64,000 nucleotides of DNA from Mitsuaria sp. PDC51 (GTDB lineage: Bacteria; Pseudomonadota; Gammaproteobacteria; Burkholderiales; Burkholderiaceae_C). Below, piece by piece: positions 46,061 to 54,640 of the stretch (the stretch's first letter is position 1; each line of letters opens with the position of its first letter). Made by a program: the position numbers and the translations under genes. The stretch lies in NCBI RefSeq assembly GCF_900113225.1, contig NZ_FOZE01000003.1:248001-312000 (forward strand), written 5' to 3'. The notes under the pieces are model-generated. The model was not told where the DNA came from and did no database searches. It was given only the letters and a program-made list of their open reading frames with translations.

Positions 46061-47653
46061 ATGGATTCCCTCATCGCGCAATTGATGGCCGTCTTCAAGC
46101 GGATGTGGCGCTACCGCTGGCCGGGGCTGATCGCCGCCTGGCTGGTGGGCATCGCCGCCGCCATCGTGGTGTTCGTCGTGCCCGACCGCTACGAGGCCAG
46201 CGCCCGCGTCTACGTGGACACCCAGTCCATCCTCAAGCCGCTGATGTCCGGCATGGCCGTGCTGACCAACACCGAGCAGCAGGTCAACATGCTCAGCCGC
46301 ACGCTGATCAGCCGCCCCAACGTCGAGAAACTGGTGCGCATGGCCGACCTGGACCTCAAGGCCACCAGCAAGTCCGACCAGGAGGCGCTGATCGACCGGG
46401 TCACGCGCAACCTCTCGATCCAGACCGCCGGCAACTCGGCCAACAACCTGTACCTGCTGTCCTACCGCGACTCCTCGCCGGAGATCTCCAAGAAGGTTGT
46501 CGCCTCGCTGCTGTCGATCTTCATGGAGTCCAGCCTGGGCGCCAGCCGCAAGGACAGCACCACCGCCGCGGCCTTCCTGAACGAGCAGATCAAGACCTAC
46601 GAGACCAAGCTCGAGGAGGCGGAAGCGCGGCGCAAGGAATTCCGGCTGCGCAACCTGCAGCTGACGCAGGCCGACGGCAAGGACGCCGCGTCGCGCCTGG
46701 CCGAGGCCAGCAACCAGCTCGAGGCCGCCCGGCTGCAGCTGCGCGAGGCGATGAACGCCCGCGACGCCGCCCGGCTGCAGATCGAGATGGAGCGCAAGCG
46801 CAGCCAGCCCGGCACCAGCCTGCAGAGCCTGATGCAGGAGAGTTCGCAGAAGTTCGCGACGCCCGAGCTGGACAACCGCATCGCCGAGCTCAAGCGCAGC
46901 CTGGACCAGCTGCAGCAGCGCTACACCGACCAGCATCCGGACATCGTCAACATCAAGCGCCAGATCCGCGACCTGGAAGAGCAGCGCAAGCGGGAAGTGG
47001 CCGACCTGCAGAAGGCCGCGCTGGCCAACCCGGTGCCCACCGGCGGCCCGAACGACAGCCTGGCCAACCAGGAGCTGGCCCGCATCCTGGCCGCCAAGGA
47101 GGTCGAGGTGGCGCAGATCCGCGCCCGCGTCGACGAATTCGGCGCGCGCTACGCCTCCGCGCAGGGCGCGATCAAGCTGGCGCCGCAGCTCGAGGCCGAG
47201 TTCGCCCAGCTCAACCGCGACTACGACATCATCAAGAAGAACTACCAGGAGATGGTGGAGCGCCGCGAATCGGCCTCGCTGTCGACCGACCTGGACAACA
47301 CCTCGGGCGTGGCCGACTTCCGCATCATCGACCCGCCGCGCGCCTCGCCCAAGCCGGTGGCGCCGAACCGGCTGATGCTGCTGGCCGCCGGCATGGTGGT
47401 GGCGCTCGGCGCCGGCCTGGTCACCGCCTTCGCGGCCAGCCAGATCCGCCCGGTGTTCCACGACCTCAACGAACTGCGCCACCGTCTGGAACTGCCGATC
47501 CTGGGCGCCGTCTCGCGCCAGGAAACGCCGGAGGACCGGCGCCGCGTCAAGGTGGACCTGCTGCGCTTCGGCGTCGCGTCGGGCAGCCTGGTCAGCCTGT
47601 ACGCCATGGGCCTGATCGGCATGGCCATCTGGATCAGCCGCCAGGCCGGGTGA
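46061..47653 (+). CDS. XrtA-system chain-length determinant protein
   Basis: A 530-residue inner-membrane Wzz/Wzc-like protein. One membrane segment lies near residues 20-42 (WPGLIAAWLVGIAAAIVVFV), the other near the C-terminus. The centre is a long coiled coil (about residues 180-410), and a Pro-rich PPRASPKPVAPNRL precedes the last membrane segments. It fits the PEP-CTERM version TIGR03007. It controls polymer length and works with the tyrosine kinase encoded 13 bases downstream, as in Wzc proteins split into two genes. Confidence 0.93.
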   Translation: MDSLIAQLMAVFKRMWRYRWPGLIAAWLVGIAAAIVVFVVPDRYEASARVYVDTQSILKPLMSGMAVLTNTEQQVNMLSRTLISRPNVEKLVRMADLDLKATSKSDQEALIDRVTRNLSIQTAGNSANNLYLLSYRDSSPEISKKVVASLLSIFMESSLGASRKDSTTAAAFLNEQIKTYETKLEEAEARRKEFRLRNLQLTQADGKDAASRLAEASNQLEAARLQLREAMNARDAARLQIEMERKRSQPGTSLQSLMQESSQKFATPELDNRIAELKRSLDQLQQRYTDQHPDIVNIKRQIRDLEEQRKREVADLQKAALANPVPTGGPNDSLANQELARILAAKEVEVAQIRARVDEFGARYASAQGAIKLAPQLEAEFAQLNRDYDIIKKNYQEMVERRESASLSTDLDNTSGVADFRIIDPPRASPKPVAPNRLMLLAAGMVVALGAGLVTAFAASQIRPVFHDLNELRHRLELPILGAVSRQETPEDRRRVKVDLLRFGVASGSLVSLYAMGLIGMAIWISRQAG

Positions 47654-47666
47654 GGGGAGTTTTCGC

Positions 47667-48644
47667 ATGACGAGCCTGATCGAACAAGCCGCGCAGCGGC
47701 TCGAGCAACTCAAGCAGGCCGGCGTCGACGTCGGCCTGGCCACCGCGGCCGCGCCGGCGGTGACGCCGACACCAACCTCGACATCGGCCGCGCCCGCGAC
47801 CGTGGTGCCGATCCCGGCCCCGGCGGTGATCCGATCGCCCGGCGACGTGAGTTCCAAGCGGGTCGAGCTCGACCTGGACGCGCTCGCGGCGCAGGGCTTC
47901 CTGACGCCGAACGCGCCGCGCACGGTGATGGCGGACCAGTACCGCAACATCAAGCGCCCGCTGATCCGCAACGCGATGAACAAGGGTGCCTCGACCCTCA
48001 ATCACGCCAACCTGATCATGGTGACCAGCGCGCTGCCCGGCGAGGGCAAGAGCTTCACCTCCCTGAACCTGGCCATGTCGATCGCGGCCGAGTTCGACAA
48101 CACCGTGATGCTGGTCGACGCCGACGTCGCCCGCCCGTCGATGCTGCGCATGCTGGGCCTGCCGCCCGGCCCCGGCCTGCTGGACGTGCTGGAGAAGGAG
48201 GCCGACATGGCCAGCGTCCTGCTCAAGACCAACGTCGACAAGCTGACGCTGCTGCCCAGCGGTCGCCCGCACTCGCGCGCCACCGAGCTGCTGGCCAGCG
48301 ACGCGATGAGCGCGTTGCTGGACGACATGGCCAAGCGTTATCCGGACCGGATCATCATCTTCGACAGCCCGCCGCTGCTGCTGACCACCGAGTCGCGGGT
48401 GCTGGCCACGCACATGGGCCAGGTCGTCATCGTCGTGCAGGCCGAGCGCACGCCGCAGAGCGCGGTGCAGCAGGCCGTCGCGGCCATCGAGCACTGCCCG
48501 CTCAAGATGCTGCTGCTCAACCAGGCCAGCAACAAGCGCAGCAGCGGCTACGGCTATGGCTACGGCTACGGGTATGGCTACGGTTACGGCTATGGCCAGG
48601 CCGACGGCCAGGGCGACGCGCAACCCGGCGCGGACCGGGCCTGA
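47667..48644 (+). CDS. XrtA-system tyrosine-protein kinase with (Gly-Tyr)8 tail
   Basis: A 325-residue cytoplasmic BY-kinase, the separate kinase half of a Wzc-type pair (TIGR03018). Walker A is SALPGEGKSFTS, Walker A' is VMLVDADVARPS and Walker B is IIIFDSPPLLL. The first about 70 residues are Ala/Pro/Thr-rich. The tail at about residues 294-310 is an exact alternation of Gly and eight Tyr, which should be the autophosphorylation cluster. Kinases of this kind cycle between phosphorylated and free states to drive polymer synthesis. It follows the chain-length gene by 13 bases. Confidence 0.93.
   Translation: MTSLIEQAAQRLEQLKQAGVDVGLATAAAPAVTPTPTSTSAAPATVVPIPAPAVIRSPGDVSSKRVELDLDALAAQGFLTPNAPRTVMADQYRNIKRPLIRNAMNKGASTLNHANLIMVTSALPGEGKSFTSLNLAMSIAAEFDNTVMLVDADVARPSMLRMLGLPPGPGLLDVLEKEADMASVLLKTNVDKLTLLPSGRPHSRATELLASDAMSALLDDMAKRYPDRIIIFDSPPLLLTTESRVLATHMGQVVIVVQAERTPQSAVQQAVAAIEHCPLKMLLLNQASNKRSSGYGYGYGYGYGYGYGYGQADGQGDAQPGADRA
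48546..48596 (+). repeat. In-frame hexanucleotide repeat coding the Tyr cluster
   Basis: Eight Gly-Tyr units plus a final Gly are coded by degenerate GGC/GGG/GGT and TAC/TAT codons. Because the unit is six bases, gain or loss of units by slippage would keep the frame and change the number of tyrosines. Confidence 0.9.
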
Positions 48645-48648
48645 CACG

Positions 48649-50220
48649 ATGACGCGGGCCTTCGACCTTCGCCGCCGGCCGCTGTCCCGGGTCGCCCTGG
48701 CCGCGCTGGGCCTGGTCGCCGCCGTGGCGCAGGCGCCCGCCGTCGCGCAGGAGGAGGCCGCGTCCGCCGGCGGATCGCGCAAGGGCATCGCGGTGATCCC
48801 GCGGATCAGCGTCTCGGAGACCTGGACCGACAACCTCGCGCTGTCGCCCGACAACTCGCGCGACCGCGCCTTCATCACCACCGTCTCGCCGGGGGTGACG
48901 ATCGCCAGCAGCAGCGGCGCGATCCGCGGCAGCTTCGACTACACGCTCGACGGCATCGTCTACGCCAAGAGCGAGCGCGACAGCCGGCTCCAGAACCAGC
49001 TCAGCACCCGCTTCACCGCGGAGCTGGTGCAGACGGCGCTGTACGTCGACGTCACCGGCAACATCAGCCAGCAGGCGATCTCGGCCTTCGGCCAGCAGTC
49101 GCCCGACGGCACGCTGGACAGCCCCAACCGCACCGAGACCCGCATGCTGCAGGTCTCGCCGTACTGGCGCGGGCGGCTGGGCAGCGCCGCGACCTTCGAG
49201 CTGCGGGCCACCGGCCAGATGCGCGATTCCAGCGAGGGCGGCGCCGGCGCGGCCAGCGGCAGCGGCAACAGCAAGGAAGGCTCGCTGATGCTGAACCTGG
49301 CCGGCCCGGCCGGGCGCCAGCTCAACTGGGGGCTCAACGCCTCCACCAGCCGCATGCATTTCGAGCAGACCGGCATCGACTACCGCACCACCAGCGTGGT
49401 GGGCTCGCTGAACTGGGTGCCGGACATCGACTGGATGCTGGGCGTGACCGGCGGGCGCGAGCGCAGCGACTACTTCGGCCCGGAGACCACCTCGGTCTAC
49501 GGCGCCAACCTGCGCTGGTCGCCGGGGCCGCGCACCAAGCTGGCCGCCGACTGGCAGCACCACAGCTACGGCAACAGCCACAACCTGAGCTTCGAGCACC
49601 GCATGTCGCAGCTCGCGCTGCGGGTCAACAGCAGCCAGAGCGTCAACACCGGCGAGACGCCGACGCAGGCCACCAACTACCAGCTGCTGGACCTGCAGTT
49701 CAGCGGCACCGAGCCGGACCCGGTCAAGCGCGACGCGCTGGTGCGCGCGCTGCTGGCGGCGCTGGGCCTGAGCCCGAACTCGTTCAGCGGCGCCGGTTTC
49801 CTGAGCAACACCGCGACGCTGCAGCGCCGCACCGACGTGTCGCTGATCTGGAGCGGCCCGCGGCTCACCACGACCTTCAGCGCCAACGACAACAATAGCC
49901 GGCGCATCAACACCGCCCCGACGGGCAGCGGCGACCTGGCCCTGACCGACCGGGTGCGCCAGCGCGGCGCGACGGTCTCGGTCGGCTACCGCCTCACCCC
50001 GCTGGCCAATGCCAACCTGAGCTACTCGCGGCAGAACTCCCGCGGCGACGGCGTCGGCGGCAACGACATGCGGTCGCTGACCGCCAATGTCACGCTCCGG
50101 CTGGGGCCGCGCAGCGATGCCGCCTTCGGCCTGCGCCAGACGAAGTTCGACGACACCAGCCTGTTCGCCAACAGCTATCAGGAACACGCGATCTACGCAT
50201 CGCTGACCCAGCGCTTCTAA
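48649..50220 (+). CDS. XrtA-system outer-membrane beta-barrel protein
   Basis: A 523-residue protein with a signal peptide (ALAALGLVAAVAQAPAVAQ). The body is made of amphipathic beta strands with frequent aromatic ends and it finishes in a Phe-terminated strand (SLTQRF), which is the usual outer-membrane insertion signal. It fits the PEP-CTERM-system family TIGR03016, whose exact role is not known; it probably helps the polymer or proteins cross the outer membrane. I chose the ATG at 48649, four bases after the kinase stop. Confidence 0.9.
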   Translation: MTRAFDLRRRPLSRVALAALGLVAAVAQAPAVAQEEAASAGGSRKGIAVIPRISVSETWTDNLALSPDNSRDRAFITTVSPGVTIASSSGAIRGSFDYTLDGIVYAKSERDSRLQNQLSTRFTAELVQTALYVDVTGNISQQAISAFGQQSPDGTLDSPNRTETRMLQVSPYWRGRLGSAATFELRATGQMRDSSEGGAGAASGSGNSKEGSLMLNLAGPAGRQLNWGLNASTSRMHFEQTGIDYRTTSVVGSLNWVPDIDWMLGVTGGRERSDYFGPETTSVYGANLRWSPGPRTKLAADWQHHSYGNSHNLSFEHRMSQLALRVNSSQSVNTGETPTQATNYQLLDLQFSGTEPDPVKRDALVRALLAALGLSPNSFSGAGFLSNTATLQRRTDVSLIWSGPRLTTTFSANDNNSRRINTAPTGSGDLALTDRVRQRGATVSVGYRLTPLANANLSYSRQNSRGDGVGGNDMRSLTANVTLRLGPRSDAAFGLRQTKFDDTSLFANSYQEHAIYASLTQRF

Positions 50221-50233
50221 AGCAGTCACCGCC

Positions 50234-51322
50234 ATGTACGAGGCCTTCTACGGGCTGGCCAGCAAGCCGTTCCAGCTCAGTCCCGACCCCAGCTTCTACT
50301 TCGGCAGCAAGCAGCATCGCCGCGCCAAGGCCTACCTGGACTACGGCGTGCTGCGCAGCGACGGCTTCATCGTCATCACTGGCGAGATCGGCGCCGGCAA
50401 GACGACGCTGGTGCGCGGGCTGCTGGACAGCCTGAACCGCAGCAACGTCGTCATCGGCAATGTCGTCACCACGCAGCTGGACGCCGAGGACACGCTGCGC
50501 CTGGTGGGCGCGGCCTTCGGCGTGCGGGTCAAGGACCTGCCCAAGAGCGAGCTGCTGATGGCGCTGGAGGCCTTCTTCGTCAGCGAGGCCAGCCGCGGCA
50601 AGCGCTGCCTGCTGATCGTCGACGAGGCGCAGAACCTCACCGCCCGCGCGGTCGAGGAGCTGCGCATGCTGTCCAACTTCCAGTTCGGCAACCAGTCGCT
50701 GGTGCAGACCTTCCTGGTCGGGCAGCCGGAATTCCGCGCCATCCTGCAGCGGCCCGAGATGGAGCAGTTCCGCCAGCGCATCGCGGCCAGCTGCCACATC
50801 GGCCCGCTGGACGAGGAGGACACCCAGCGCTACATCGAACACCGCCTCAAGTGCGCCGGCGCGGCCGGCAAGCCCAGCTTCGACGCCGACGCCTTCACCG
50901 CGCTGCACCGCGCCAGCCATGGCATCCCGCGCCGCATCAACACGCTGTGCGACCGCCTGCTGCTGCTGGGCTTCATGCACGAGAACCCGCACCTCACCGC
51001 GGCCGATGTCGACGAGGTGGTCGAGGACCTGTCCAAGGAATCGGCCTCGGCGCCCGCGCCGGCGCTGCATGCCTCGGAGCTCAACGGCCATGCGTCCGGC
51101 GCGGAGTTGGCGGTCGACCTGGACCTGTCGCGGCTGCGCGCGCGGGTGGGGCAGGGCGGCATGAACGGCGAGCTCGGCGCGCTGGCCGACGAACTAGCCG
51201 GCCTGGGCCTGGACGGCCAGGACGCGCGGCTGCAGCGCATCGAGGACAGCCTGATGCGACTGGAACGGATCAACCAGCAGACGCTGGCGCTGCTGCAGAA
51301 ACTGGTGGGAGCGATGCGATGA
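50234..51322 (+). CDS. XrtA-system AAA ATPase (ExeA-like)
   Basis: A 362-residue ATPase with Walker A TGEIGAGKTTLVRG (about residues 48-61), Walker B LLIVDEAQNLT and a helical lid. It begins MYEAFYGLASKPFQLSPDP, as ExeA-type proteins do. The C-terminal about 100 residues are Ala-rich and end in a coiled coil (RLERINQQTLALLQKL). It corresponds to TIGR03015 of the PEP-CTERM system. A role in assembling the export machine is likely but unproven. Its stop overlaps the start of the next gene (ATGA). Confidence 0.93.
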   Translation: MYEAFYGLASKPFQLSPDPSFYFGSKQHRRAKAYLDYGVLRSDGFIVITGEIGAGKTTLVRGLLDSLNRSNVVIGNVVTTQLDAEDTLRLVGAAFGVRVKDLPKSELLMALEAFFVSEASRGKRCLLIVDEAQNLTARAVEELRMLSNFQFGNQSLVQTFLVGQPEFRAILQRPEMEQFRQRIAASCHIGPLDEEDTQRYIEHRLKCAGAAGKPSFDADAFTALHRASHGIPRRINTLCDRLLLLGFMHENPHLTAADVDEVVEDLSKESASAPAPALHASELNGHASGAELAVDLDLSRLRARVGQGGMNGELGALADELAGLGLDGQDARLQRIEDSLMRLERINQQTLALLQKLVGAMR

Positions 51323-52188
51323 GCCCGAACCGCACGGTGATCCGCAATGCGATGAGCATCGACGTCGAGGACTACTTCCAGGTCTCGGCCTTCGCGCCCT
51401 ACATCGCGCGCGGCGACTGGGACGCGCGCGAATGCCGCGTCGAGCGCAACGTCCATCGCATCCTGGACCTGCTCGACGCGAAGGGCGTGAAAGCGACCTT
51501 CTTCACGCTGGGCTGGATCGCGCAGCGTTATCCGCAGCTGGTGCGCGAGATCGTCGCGCGCGGCCATGAACTCGCCAGCCACGGCTTCGGCCATGAGCGC
51601 GCCAGCGACCTGGATCGCGTCTCCTTCCAGAAGGACGTCGGCGACGCGAAGGCGCTGCTCGAGGACCTGGGCGGTGTCGAGGTCAAGGGCTACCGCGCGC
51701 CGAGCTTCTCGATCGGCAAGGACAACCTCTGGGCCTTCGACGTGCTGCGCGACTGCGGCTACCGCTACAGCTCCAGCGTCTATCCGATCCAGCACGACCA
51801 CTACGGCATGCCCGATGCGCCGCGCTTCGCCCACGAGGTGCGCCCCGGCCTGATCGAGGTGCCGGTGACCACGCTGCGCTTCCGGGGCAAGAACTATCCG
51901 AGCAGCGGCGGCGGCTGGTTCCGGCTGCTGCCCTACGGCGTCACCCGCTGGATGATCGAGCGCTTCAACCGCATCGAGGGCCGCAGCGCGGTCTTCTATT
52001 TCCATCCGTGGGAGATCGATCCGGCGCAGCCGCGCATCCCCGGCATCGACGCGAAGACGCGCTTCCGCCATTACGTCAACATCGACCGCACCGAGTCGCG
52101 CATCGCGCAGCTGCTCGGCGACTTCGCCTGGGCGCGGATGGACGAGCTCTTCCTGGCGCCGGCCGGCGCCGAGCGGCAGGCGGCATGA
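51319..52188 (+). CDS. XrtA-system polysaccharide deacetylase
   Basis: A 289-residue NodB-fold enzyme of the PEP-CTERM version (TIGR03006, with a DUF3473 end). Conserved motifs are MSIDVEDYFQVSAF, with the two Asp of the metal site, and HELASHGFGHE with its His pair. The usual partner motifs YRAPSFS and FYFHPWEID are present. It probably removes acetyl groups from the polymer before or during export. It has no signal peptide, so it acts in the cytoplasm or at the membrane. Both ends overlap neighbouring genes by four bases. Confidence 0.93.
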   Translation: MSPNRTVIRNAMSIDVEDYFQVSAFAPYIARGDWDARECRVERNVHRILDLLDAKGVKATFFTLGWIAQRYPQLVREIVARGHELASHGFGHERASDLDRVSFQKDVGDAKALLEDLGGVEVKGYRAPSFSIGKDNLWAFDVLRDCGYRYSSSVYPIQHDHYGMPDAPRFAHEVRPGLIEVPVTTLRFRGKNYPSSGGGWFRLLPYGVTRWMIERFNRIEGRSAVFYFHPWEIDPAQPRIPGIDAKTRFRHYVNIDRTESRIAQLLGDFAWARMDELFLAPAGAERQAA

Positions 52189-53315
52189 GCGCGGCAGCAC
52201 CGGCCCTCCCGGACGTCGACACGCAGCGCGGCGCCCCGGCCTCCGCCCACGCATCCTCCGGAGCGGGCGCGGCGGCCCCACTGGAGGTCAAGCAGCTGCA
52301 CGTCGACGACGCCGCCACGGCGCGGCGCTGGGACGAGTTCGTGCGCGGCTGTCCGTCCGCGACCTTCTTCCATCTCTCGGGCTGGCAGCGCGTCATCCAG
52401 CGCCAGTTCAAGCACCGCTGCTTCTTCTTCTACGTCGAGCGCGACGGGCGCATCGAAGGCGTGCTGCCGCTGGCCGAGGTCAAGAGCCGGCTGTTCGGCC
52501 ATGCGCTGGTGAGCCTGCCCTTCGCCGTCTATGGCGGCGTGGCCGCCGAGACGCCCGAGGCGGCCGACCACCTGGAGCAGATGGCGCAGCGCCTGTGCCA
52601 GACGCTCTCGCCCGATCACCTGGAGCTGCGCAACATCCAGCGCCGTCACCAGGACTGGCCGCACCAGGACCTGTACGTCACCTTCCGCAAGGAGATCCTC
52701 GAGGACGAGGAGGCCAACATGCTGGCCATCCCGCGCAAGCAGCGCGCGATGGTGCGCAAGGGCATCAAGAACGCGCTGAAGGCGGAGATCGACCGCGACG
52801 TGAAGCGCTTCTTCGCGCTGTACGCGGACAACGTCCATCGCCACGGCACGCCGGCGATGCCGCGGCGCTACTTCCAGGCGCTGCTGGACGAGTTCGGCGA
52901 CGCGGCCGAGGTGCTGATCGTCACCAGCCCGCAGGGCGAGCCGCTGTCCGGCGTGCTGAGCTTCTACTTCCGTGACGAGGTGCTGCCGTACTACGCCGGC
53001 GACGCGGTCGCGGCGCGCGACCTGGCCGCCAACGACTTCAAGTACTGGGAACTGATGCGCCGCGCCTGCGCGCGCGGGCTCAAGGTCTTCGACTACGGCC
53101 GCAGCAAGCAGGGCACCGGCAGCTACGCGTTCAAGAAGAACTGGGGCTTCGAGCCGACGCCGCTGAACTACGAGTACCGCCTCTACAAGCGCGACGCGGT
53201 GCCGCAGAACAACCCCAGCAATGCCAAGTACCAGCTGATGATCAAGGCCTGGCGCCGGCTGCCGATCGGCGTGGCCAACTGGCTCGGGCCGCACATCGTG
53301 CGCAGCCTCGGCTGA
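52185..53315 (+). CDS. FemAB-related XrtA-system protein
   Basis: A 376-residue protein with a GNAT-like FemAB fold (TIGR03019 type). Visible family stretches are FFHLSGWQRVIQRQFKHRC, SLPFAVYGGVAAETPEA, RKQRAMVRKGIKNAL and FDYGRSKQGTGSYAFKKNWGF. FemAB proteins add amino acids from aminoacyl-tRNA to a cell-wall precursor; here an aminoacyl or acyl change of the polymer or a protein is the likely role, but it is untested. The first 35 residues are Ala/Ser-rich. It overlaps the deacetylase gene by four bases. Confidence 0.9.
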   Translation: MSAAAPALPDVDTQRGAPASAHASSGAGAAAPLEVKQLHVDDAATARRWDEFVRGCPSATFFHLSGWQRVIQRQFKHRCFFFYVERDGRIEGVLPLAEVKSRLFGHALVSLPFAVYGGVAAETPEAADHLEQMAQRLCQTLSPDHLELRNIQRRHQDWPHQDLYVTFRKEILEDEEANMLAIPRKQRAMVRKGIKNALKAEIDRDVKRFFALYADNVHRHGTPAMPRRYFQALLDEFGDAAEVLIVTSPQGEPLSGVLSFYFRDEVLPYYAGDAVAARDLAANDFKYWELMRRACARGLKVFDYGRSKQGTGSYAFKKNWGFEPTPLNYEYRLYKRDAVPQNNPSNAKYQLMIKAWRRLPIGVANWLGPHIVRSLG

Positions 53316-53325
53316 GGAGGGCGCC

Positions 53326-54561
53326 GTGGCCGACATCCTCTACCTGGTCCACCGCCTGCCGTATCCGCCCAACAAGGGCGACAAGCTGCGCTCGTACCAC
53401 CTGCTCAAGCACCTGACCGCGCAGCACCGGGTGTGGCTGGGCACCTTCGTCGACGATGCCGAGGACTGGGCCCATGTGCCGGCGCTGCAAGCGCAGTGCG
53501 AGGAGGTCTTCGCCGCCGACCTGAACCCGCTGCTGGCGCGCGTGGCCAGCCTGCGCGGCCTGGCCACCGGCGAGGCGCTGAGCCTGCCCTACTACCGCCA
53601 CCGCGCGATGCGCGACTGGATCGCGCAGCTCGCGCGGCGCCAGCGCTTCGACGCGGTCGTGGTGTTCTCGTCGACGATGGCGCAGTACGCCGAGCAGCTG
53701 CGCGAGATCGCGGGCCCGGTGCCGATGCTGATCGACTTCGTCGACGTGGACTCGGCCAAGTGGACCGACTACGCCAAGGCGCACCGCTGGCCGATGTCGT
53801 GGCTGTATCGCCGCGAGGGCCGCGAGCTGCTCGCCTACGAGCGCCGCGTCGCCGAGCAGGCGCGCTGCTCCTTCTTCGTCACCGAGGGCGAGAAGGCGCT
53901 GTTCCAGCGTCTGTCCGCCACCGGCGCGCCGATCGAGGCGCTGAGCAACGGCGTCGACAGCGGCTACTTCGCGCCGCTGCCGCAGCAGGCCAACCCCTTC
54001 GAGGCGGACGAGCTGCCGCTGGTCTTCACCGGCGCGATGGACTACTGGCCCAACGTCGACGCGGTGCAGTGGTTCACCGCCGAGGTGCTGCCGCAGCTGC
54101 GCCAGCGCTGGCCGACGCTGCGCTTCACCATCGTCGGCCGCGCGCCGACGCCGGCGGTGCTGGCGCTGGCCGGCGACGCGGTGCGCGTCACCGGCACGGT
54201 GCCGGACGTGCGGCCCTACCTGCAGCACGCGGCTGCGGTCGTGGCGCCGCTGCGGCTGGCGCGGGGCGTGCAGAACAAGATCCTGGAGGCGATGGCGGTG
54301 GGCCGGCCGGTGGTGGCGGCGCGCAGCTGCGTCGAGGCGCTGGGCGCCGACGGCGTGCTGGCCGGCCAGGACCTGCTCTCGGCCGACAGCGCCGCCGATT
54401 ACCTCGAGCTGGTCCACGCGCTGCTGAGCGCACCCGCGCGCGCCCAGGCCATCGGCCAGCAGGCCCGCGAGCGGGTGCTGCGCCAGTTCAGCTGGCAGGC
54501 CCATCTGGCCAAGCTCGACGGCTACCTGCCGCGCGAGACGGCGCAGGGACAGGCGGCATGA
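53326..54561 (+). CDS. XrtA-system glycosyltransferase (TIGR03087 type)
   Basis: A 411-residue GT4-like enzyme. It begins with a GTG ([28 protein letters not shown]), the clear signature of this group. The donor-binding half has [15 protein letters not shown] and the C-terminal [19 protein letters not shown] precedes the GTG at 53326. It probably adds one sugar to the repeat unit of the polymer. Confidence 0.92.
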   Translation: MADILYLVHRLPYPPNKGDKLRSYHLLKHLTAQHRVWLGTFVDDAEDWAHVPALQAQCEEVFAADLNPLLARVASLRGLATGEALSLPYYRHRAMRDWIAQLARRQRFDAVVVFSSTMAQYAEQLREIAGPVPMLIDFVDVDSAKWTDYAKAHRWPMSWLYRREGRELLAYERRVAEQARCSFFVTEGEKALFQRLSATGAPIEALSNGVDSGYFAPLPQQANPFEADELPLVFTGAMDYWPNVDAVQWFTAEVLPQLRQRWPTLRFTIVGRAPTPAVLALAGDAVRVTGTVPDVRPYLQHAAAVVAPLRLARGVQNKILEAMAVGRPVVAARSCVEALGADGVLAGQDLLSADSAADYLELVHALLSAPARAQAIGQQARERVLRQFSWQAHLAKLDGYLPRETAQGQAA

Positions 54562-54640
54562 GCGCAGCGCAGGGCCGTCCCAAGCAAGCTTGCGTCCCCC
54601 TGGGGGACCGACCGCGGCTGGCCGCGGGCGAGGGGCCGGC
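54562..54640. repeat. Intra-operon spacer with a GC hairpin
   Basis: This 79-bp gap is the only real spacer among otherwise overlapping genes. It holds the perfect hairpin GTCCCCC/GGGGGAC (about 54593-54608) after AAGCAAGCTTGC. The style resembles intergenic elements scattered in Burkholderiales genomes. A 28-codon frame crosses it (ATG at 54559 to the stop at 54644), but I do not regard it as a gene. Confidence 0.5.

Noticed and set aside
48546-48596. Possible CRISPR-like or microsatellite array
   Set aside because: The repeat is coding and in frame as the Gly-Tyr tail of the kinase; there are no spacers.
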